Positions 6,870 through 11,366 of a stretch of 11,366 bases of DNA are shown here, in pieces. The stretch comes from an uncultured Opitutia bacterium (GTDB taxonomy: Bacteria > Verrucomicrobiota > Verrucomicrobiia > Opitutales > UBA953). How positions within the stretch are numbered: position 1 is the stretch's first letter; every line of letters begins with the position of its first letter. Location: NCBI GenBank assembly GCA_903829855.1, contig CAIKRN010000242.1, forward strand, positions 1 through 11,366, given 5' to 3'. Under the pieces are notes generated by a model. It saw only the letters and a list, made by a program, of their open reading frames with translations. It was not told the origin of the DNA and did not search any database. Both the position numbers and the translations under genes were made by a program.

Positions 6870-9800
6870 ATGCCCCTTTTGCTTTGCCGACTTCTCGTCC
6901 TCACCCTCGGGCTGACGCTTTCCGCGCAGACCGTCGCCCCCGCCAACCCCAACGCGGGGAATGATGTGGCCAGCGCTTCCCCCAAGAAAGAGGTGAAGGC
7001 TCTTCCCCTGGTTCGCCTCGCTCCCAAGGTCGATTGGAGCGCCGTCACCAGCGGCCAGGTTCATTTGGAAATCTGCGAAGACTGGCATCCGGTCACCAAT
7101 CTTTGGCCAACGGAAATCCTCAAGGCCACGGAGACCTACGAGGCTCCCGCTTTCGGCTTCGCTCGCACGACCCATAAATACACCGACACGGGTGTCCGGG
7201 ATGATCGCGGTAATCCCTTTTTCCTGCGCGCCCTCGCGAAGATTAATCTCCCCGCCGGCAAGCATCGTCTCCTCCTGCGTGGCCAGGGGGCCGCTGCCCT
7301 TTTTATTAACGGCAAGATGGCCCTCGCTACACCCTTTCCTGCGCCAGGCACGGACAATAAACCGGTCAAGGAACAGCAGGCGAAGTTCCTGAATCTCGGG
7401 CCAGACTTTCGTTTCTTACGCCCGGGCGACCGCGAAGCATCGTGTGAATTCACCTGCAGCGGAGGAGAGCAGCAAATCATCCTCGAGACGGTTTCTGGTT
7501 ATGTGATCAACACCAAGGGGTCGCGCCGACGCGCCGAACTCGGCGAAACGGTCGCCGCCATCTCCCTCGAAGGCAGCCAAGACTGGAAGCTACTCTCCCC
7601 GGGGAGACAGATGCCCGCCTATAACGACGCGGGCTGGGAAGCCTACGCCGCCCAAGAGGAAGCTCGCCTCGGTGTCCTCGACGCCGCCAAGCGCGCTGCC
7701 CTGCGGGCCGCCCAAGGTGCTTACTGGCAGAAGCGTCGCGACAACGCCAAGGCCTGGCTCGCCGCCACTCCGGAAACACCCGTGCCGGCCCTTGAGGCAC
7801 GCTTCCCCGCGGGTAACGCCATCGACGCCTTCCTGGGCGCTAAGTTCGCCGCTTATATCAAGCAGATCAAAGCGGTGCCCGCTGGTGGCGTCGATTTCTA
7901 CGCCAAGATTTATCCGATCCTCGAAACAAACTGCCTCGAATGCCATCAAGGCGGGAAGGCCAAAGGCAAACTTCACCTCGACACCCTCCCCGGTGCACTC
8001 AAGGGCGGCAAGTCGGACGGTGCTGCCATCGTCGCCGGCCAGCCCGCGAAGAGCCCACTCGTCAGCCGCATCAGTTCCGACAACCCCGATGAAGTGATGC
8101 CGCCCAAGGGCAACCGTCTCACCGCCGCGGAAGTCGCTTTGGTGAAAACGTGGATTGAACAAGGCGCAGTCTGGCCCGAATTCCGCCCAGCCTCGACGAA
8201 GATCACCTCGCCTTCCACTGATCTCGCTTTCCTGCGCCGCGTTACGCTCGACACCATCGGCCTCGTACCATCGCCCGAAGAAATCAATGCCTTCGTCACT
8301 GATACCTCCACAGATAAGAGAGCGAAGACCATTGACCGCCTGCTTGCCGACCCGCGGGCCGCCGACCACTGGGTGGGCTACTGGCAGGACGTCCTCGCCG
8401 AGAACCCCAACATCCTTAACCCCACCCTGAATAACACCGGGCCATTCCGCTGGTGGATCTACGAATCCATCCTCGATAACAAGCCGCTCGACCTAATGGT
8501 CACGGAGTTGTTGCGACTCAAAGGCAGCAAGCGTGACGGTGGCCCCGCGGGCTTCGGCCTCGCTTCGCAGAACGACGTCCCCATGGCCGCCAAGGCGACC
8601 ATTGTTTCCACGGCTTTCCTCGGCATCGAGACCAAGTGCGCCCGCTGCCACGATTCGCCCGCCCACACCTCCAAGCAGGAACAGGTATTCGCACTCGCCG
8701 CGATGCTCGAGACTAAGGCCGTGAAAGTACCCGTCACGAGTAGTGTCTCTCTAGCCAAACTCCGCGAAGGGGGCCGCAAGCCGCTCATCGAAGTCACCCT
8801 GGAGCCTGGCACCGCTGTCGCAGCGCAATGGCCCTTCCCGGAATTAGTCGACGCCTCGCTCGCCGACAAACTGGCCTTCGACCCCCGTGACACCCGCGAC
8901 CGACTCGCGACCCTCGTGACGATTCCGCAGAACGAGCGCTTCGCGCAAGTGATGGCCAATCGCCTCTGGGCCCGCCTGATGGGCCGCGGACTCGTCGAGC
9001 AGCCGTGGGATTGGGAACGCTCGCGCCACACCCACCCCGAGCTTCTTCGCTGGCTCGGTCGCGAGTTAGTGCGCAGCGGCTACGATAGCCGCCAACTCCA
9101 ACGCCTCATCCTAAACTCGGCCGCCTATCAACGCGCCACGGATCCAGAACTTAAGACCACCAGCCCGCTCTACGCCTCACCCGCCCCCCGCCGCCTCAGT
9201 GCCGAGCAAGTCGTGGACGCTGCCTTCGCCGCAATCGGCAAAAAATTCCGGACCGAGGAGGCGAGCCTAGATATTGATAATAACCGCGAACAAGATAACT
9301 CCCAGAATCTCGGACAACCGCGCCGCGCGTGGATGCTCACCTCGACCTCGAATGAGCGCGATCGACCAGCGCTCGCCTTGCCCCGCATCCAAGCCGTCTG
9401 CGATGTCCTCGCGGCTTTCGGCTGGCGGGCCAGCCGCCCAGAGCCGATCACCGACCGAGAAAGTGCCGCCAACTCCTTACAGCCAGCCATCCTTAGCAAC
9501 GGCACGATGGGCACCTGGCTCACCCGCCTCAGCGAGGATCACGGCGTCACCCCACTCGCCGTGAGCGCCCGCACGCCAGATGAATTCGTCGACGCGCTTT
9601 TCCTCCGCCTCCTGACGCGCCACCCGACCCCGGTAGAAAAAGTAAAATATAGCCGCCAAGTGACGCCAGGGTTCGACGAGCGCCTGAACGTTCCCGACCT
9701 GAAGCCGCTGCCTCGCCCAACCCGGCCGCCTTACTACGTGTCTTGGTCCAACCATCTGGATGCAGATGCCTCGGTGATTCGCCACCAACAAGAGGTGGAT

Positions 9801-9911
9801 GCCCGCCAAGGCGATCCCGCCACCCAGCGCCTCAGCGCCGCTTGGCGTCTGCGGGCGGAGGATGCCGTCTGGGCCCTCGTCAATTCACCCGAATTCCTTT
9901 TCACTCCCTAA
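6870..9911 (+). CDS. Secreted di-haem PSCyt1-PSCyt2(DUF1549)-PSD1(DUF1553) protein with N-terminal beta-rich extension
   Basis: 1013 residues from ATG 6870; GTG at 6852 adds six. Numbering is from the ATG. A Sec signal peptide (MPLLLCRLLVLTLGLTLSA) is followed by about 300 residues lacking cytochrome motifs. Its stretch PAGKHRLLLRG...ALFINGK (about 128-149) recalls PA14-like or other beta-sandwich ligand-binding modules (weak similarity by eye). PSCyt1 covers about 340-440, with haem motif CLECH at 355-359 and MPPKG at 410-414. PSCyt2/DUF1549 covers about 451-615, with CARCH at 591-595. DUF1553 runs from about 669 (NRLWARLMGRGL at 697-708) to its usual ending (ALVNSPEFLFTP, 1002-1013). Compared with the cassette A protein, the accessory region is upstream of the cytochrome domain, not near the C-terminus, so the two are diverged paralogues and not a recent duplication. 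The DUF1501 gene starts 5 bases after the stop, so an operon is nearly certain. Haem-based electron transfer is inferred; the substrate is unknown. Confidence 0.9.
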   Translation: MPLLLCRLLVLTLGLTLSAQTVAPANPNAGNDVASASPKKEVKALPLVRLAPKVDWSAVTSGQVHLEICEDWHPVTNLWPTEILKATETYEAPAFGFARTTHKYTDTGVRDDRGNPFFLRALAKINLPAGKHRLLLRGQGAAALFINGKMALATPFPAPGTDNKPVKEQQAKFLNLGPDFRFLRPGDREASCEFTCSGGEQQIILETVSGYVINTKGSRRRAELGETVAAISLEGSQDWKLLSPGRQMPAYNDAGWEAYAAQEEARLGVLDAAKRAALRAAQGAYWQKRRDNAKAWLAATPETPVPALEARFPAGNAIDAFLGAKFAAYIKQIKAVPAGGVDFYAKIYPILETNCLECHQGGKAKGKLHLDTLPGALKGGKSDGAAIVAGQPAKSPLVSRISSDNPDEVMPPKGNRLTAAEVALVKTWIEQGAVWPEFRPASTKITSPSTDLAFLRRVTLDTIGLVPSPEEINAFVTDTSTDKRAKTIDRLLADPRAADHWVGYWQDVLAENPNILNPTLNNTGPFRWWIYESILDNKPLDLMVTELLRLKGSKRDGGPAGFGLASQNDVPMAAKATIVSTAFLGIETKCARCHDSPAHTSKQEQVFALAAMLETKAVKVPVTSSVSLAKLREGGRKPLIEVTLEPGTAVAAQWPFPELVDASLADKLAFDPRDTRDRLATLVTIPQNERFAQVMANRLWARLMGRGLVEQPWDWERSRHTHPELLRWLGRELVRSGYDSRQLQRLILNSAAYQRATDPELKTTSPLYASPAPRRLSAEQVVDAAFAAIGKKFRTEEASLDIDNNREQDNSQNLGQPRRAWMLTSTSNERDRPALALPRIQAVCDVLAAFGWRASRPEPITDRESAANSLQPAILSNGTMGTWLTRLSEDHGVTPLAVSARTPDEFVDALFLRLLTRHPTPVEKVKYSRQVTPGFDERLNVPDLKPLPRPTRPPYYVSWSNHLDADASVIRHQQEVDARQGDPATQRLSAAWRLRAEDAVWALVNSPEFLFTP

Positions 9912-9916
9912 ACCCC

Positions 9917-11176
9917 ATGGACCGCCGCTCTTTCATCTCTGCCCTCGGGCTGGCGCCGTTCGCGGCCCAGCTTAACGCCGCGTCCACCCTCTCGACGCCT
10001 CAAGGCAAAGCTGAGCACTGCATCTTCATCTGGCTCGGTGGCGGCATGGGGCAGATTGATACCTTCGATCCAAAGGCGCTGGGCGACAATAAGGCCTCTA
10101 AGAAAAAAGCTGGCTCGCTCTACCCTTCCATCGAAACCGCCGTCGCGGGTGTGCGCATCGCCGAGCACCTCCCCCGCACGGCCCAACTCATGGAGCACGT
10201 CACCGCGGTCCGCTCCGTGAATCATAAGGTGATTGATGAACACGCCTTTGCCACGAATCTTGTGCACACCGGGCGCATGATTAGCGGCAACGCAGTCTAC
10301 CCTTCCATCGGCTCCATCGTCGCCCACCGTCGCGGCGCCGCCGACCCGAATGTGCCAGCCTACATGCTCATCGGCTACCCGAACGTTAGCCGCGGCCCGG
10401 GTTTCCTCGGCATCAAGGATGGCTACATCTACCTCGTCGACACCCAGACGGGGCCCAACGGCTTCACCCGCCCAGAAGGCGTCACGGATGAGCGCGATAC
10501 CCGCCGCCGCGAGCTCCTCGGCGCCCTTTCACCCAATCAACCCGACTCGAGCCTTTCCGAATACGCTGAAGCCCAGCGCGAGGCTTTCCGCCTCGCTGGC
10601 CCGTCGTTCATGAAGCACTTCGACCTCACGCAAGAGTCCGCCGACCTGCGCGCCTCCTACGGCGGCGAGTTCGGCCAGCGTTGTTTAACCGCCCGCCGGC
10701 TCATCCAAGGCGGCGTCCGCTTCGTGGAGGTTTCGCATAATCTGAATTTCATCAACGGCACCGGCTGGGATGTCCATAATCACGGCATCGATAACCAACA
10801 CACCCTCATCCGCGAGCTCGACAACGCCCTCGCGGGCCTGCTCGCCGACTTAAAAGCCCACGGCTTACTTGATAAAACCCTCGTCGTCGTGGGCACCGAA
10901 TTCGGTCGTCCAGCGGATTTCGATGGTAATGGTGGCCGTGGCCACCAAGGCACCGCCTTCTCCATGGTCCTCGCGGGTGGCGGCCTGAAACATTGTGGCG
11001 CTTATGGCACCACGGATGACCTCTCCAAAAAAGTCGTCGAGAACCCCGTGAGTATTCCCGATTTTCATGCGACGATCCTGGCGGCACTCGGTATCGATAC
11101 CACGCGCGACCTTATGGCCGGCGCGCGACCCGTCCCGATCACCGACGGCGGAAAGCCCATCGCGAGGTTGTTTTGA
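9917..11176 (+). CDS. Tat-exported DUF1501 protein, cassette B, with divergent motifs
   Basis: 419 residues from ATG 9917. The frame is open further upstream, to 9743, but that part overlaps the cytochrome gene, whereas ATG 9917 starts exactly at a twin-arginine signal (MDRRSFISALGLAPFAAQLNA...) 5 bases after its stop. DUF1501 motifs in order: WLGGGMGQIDTFDPK (39-53), WDVH (284-287), GTEFGRPADF (326-335), GRGHQG (340-345) and PDFHAT (381-386). Conserved candidate metal ligands D48, D285, H287, H343 and H384 are kept. Compared with the cassette A paralogue, GGPSQ is GGMGQ (Ser replaced by G45), GRDHN is GRGHQ, and HDLH is PDFH. It is 57 residues shorter, mainly from a shorter leader and altered middle. 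Role: periplasmic partner of the preceding cytochrome protein; reaction unknown. The last codons run directly into a hairpin repeat element whose left end overlaps the stop. Confidence 0.92.
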   Translation: MDRRSFISALGLAPFAAQLNAASTLSTPQGKAEHCIFIWLGGGMGQIDTFDPKALGDNKASKKKAGSLYPSIETAVAGVRIAEHLPRTAQLMEHVTAVRSVNHKVIDEHAFATNLVHTGRMISGNAVYPSIGSIVAHRRGAADPNVPAYMLIGYPNVSRGPGFLGIKDGYIYLVDTQTGPNGFTRPEGVTDERDTRRRELLGALSPNQPDSSLSEYAEAQREAFRLAGPSFMKHFDLTQESADLRASYGGEFGQRCLTARRLIQGGVRFVEVSHNLNFINGTGWDVHNHGIDNQHTLIRELDNALAGLLADLKAHGLLDKTLVVVGTEFGRPADFDGNGGRGHQGTAFSMVLAGGGLKHCGAYGTTDDLSKKVVENPVSIPDFHATILAALGIDTTRDLMAGARPVPITDGGKPIARLF

Positions 11177-11178
11177 GG

Positions 11179-11216
11179 TAGGGGCGCGACTGCGTCGCGT
11201 CCGTTCGCAGACTGAG
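11179..11216 (+). repeat. TAGGG-hairpin element C, abutting the DUF1501 stop codon
   Basis: It starts with TAG at 11179. It then forms a 9-bp hairpin with one G-T wobble: GGGCGCGAC (11182-11190), loop TGC, GTCGCGTCC (11194-11202). The tail GTTCGCAGACTGAG follows to 11216. The tail differs from that of element B (5441-5483) at only two positions, while the stem sequence is different. Similarity extends left over the stop codon (GAGGTAG). It lies where a 3'-end hairpin of the cassette B transcript would be, but no T-run follows. Confidence 0.6.
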
Positions 11217-11269
11217 GTACAGATCTCCAGCGGGGCTGCGGTTCCCCTTTGATTTCCCTTCGTCCTAGG

Positions 11270-11281
11270 TAGGGCGGGTTG
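11270..11281 (+). repeat. Half copy of element A (left arm only)
   Basis: TAGGGCGGGTTG matches the first 12 bases of element A exactly, then changes to unrelated sequence (CTTAGAGGAATTGC) with no right arm. The full element A copy begins 48 bases later at 11318. This may mark a truncated earlier insertion or a partial tandem duplication. Confidence 0.5.
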
Positions 11282-11292
11282 CTTAGAGGAAT

Positions 11293-11366
11293 TGCTCTGC
11301 TCTCTCTAGGTCTTGGGTAGGGCGGGTTGTCCCCAACCCGCCGTTGACCCGATCGAGAATAGAAAC
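11293..11366 (+). repeat. Interspersed repeat, copy 2 (contains element A; runs off window)
   Basis: 74 bases that match 5351-5424 with 3 mismatches (two in the TCTCTAGG part, one in GAATAG versus GATAG context). The hairpin GGCGGGTTG-TCCC-CAACCCGCC at 11321-11342 is identical in both copies. The match continues to the last base of the window, so the true right end, and whether an inverted element follows as in copy 1, cannot be seen. Confidence 0.8.

Noticed and set aside
7590..8369. 259-codon minus-strand open frame inside the second cytochrome gene
   Set aside because: It is antisense to a clear PSCyt1/DUF1549 coding region. Its translation has no recognisable motif, and long antisense frames are expected at this GC content.
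9743..9916. 58-codon N-terminal extension of the second DUF1501 protein
   Set aside because: It overlaps the end of the cytochrome gene in another frame, and the twin-arginine signal begins exactly at ATG 9917, which would be buried in the extended form.
11232..11250. Possible intrinsic terminator (GGGG, 8-base loop, CCCC, TTT) after cassette B
   Set aside because: The stem is only 4 bp with a long loop and a short T-run, so it is not supportable as a terminator.

Overview
The window is GC-rich and carries two complete two-gene cassettes of the kind abundant in Planctomycetota and Verrucomicrobiota: a large secreted protein with planctomycete-type cytochrome c modules (PSCyt1, PSCyt2/DUF1549 and PSD1/DUF1553), followed at once by a Tat-exported DUF1501 protein. 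These families, the lack of clear Shine-Dalgarno sequences and the TAGGG-hairpin intergenic repeats point to a member of the Planctomycetota-Verrucomicrobiota group. Verrucomicrobiota is my preferred guess, but no rRNA or other taxonomic marker is present.

Layout, left to right. (1) 1-479, minus strand: 5' part of a Maf-type nucleotide pyrophosphatase gene, cut by the window edge. (2) 480-595: short divergent promoter region with a 7-bp perfect inverted repeat just before the next start codon. (3) 596-3820 and 3817-5247, plus strand: cassette A, a di-haem PSCyt1/PSCyt2/PSD1 protein with a LamG-like insertion near its C-terminus, and a DUF1501 protein, with overlapping stop and start codons. 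(4) 5248-5568: gene-free and rich in repeats (two hairpin elements facing each other, a 12-bp tandem array and a half element). (5) 5569-6720, minus strand: a fold-type I PLP aminotransferase of the YbdL/kynurenine aminotransferase type. (6) 6721-6869: divergent intergenic region. (7) 6870-9911 and 9917-11176, plus strand: cassette B, a second di-haem protein in which the extra beta-rich region lies before the cytochrome domain, and a second DUF1501 protein. (8) 11177-11366: further copies of the same repeat family, running off the window.

How the genes may work together: within each cassette the Sec-exported cytochrome-like protein and the Tat-exported DUF1501 protein are probably co-translated and act together outside the cytoplasm. 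Their substrate and reaction are not established, and I do not assign one. Extra beta-sandwich-like regions suggest binding of an extracellular ligand such as a polysaccharide (inference). Maf and the aminotransferase look like unrelated housekeeping or metabolic neighbours. The least explained signal is the intergenic repeat family: three variants keep a 9-bp hairpin and a similar tail while the stem sequence itself changes in a compensatory way.
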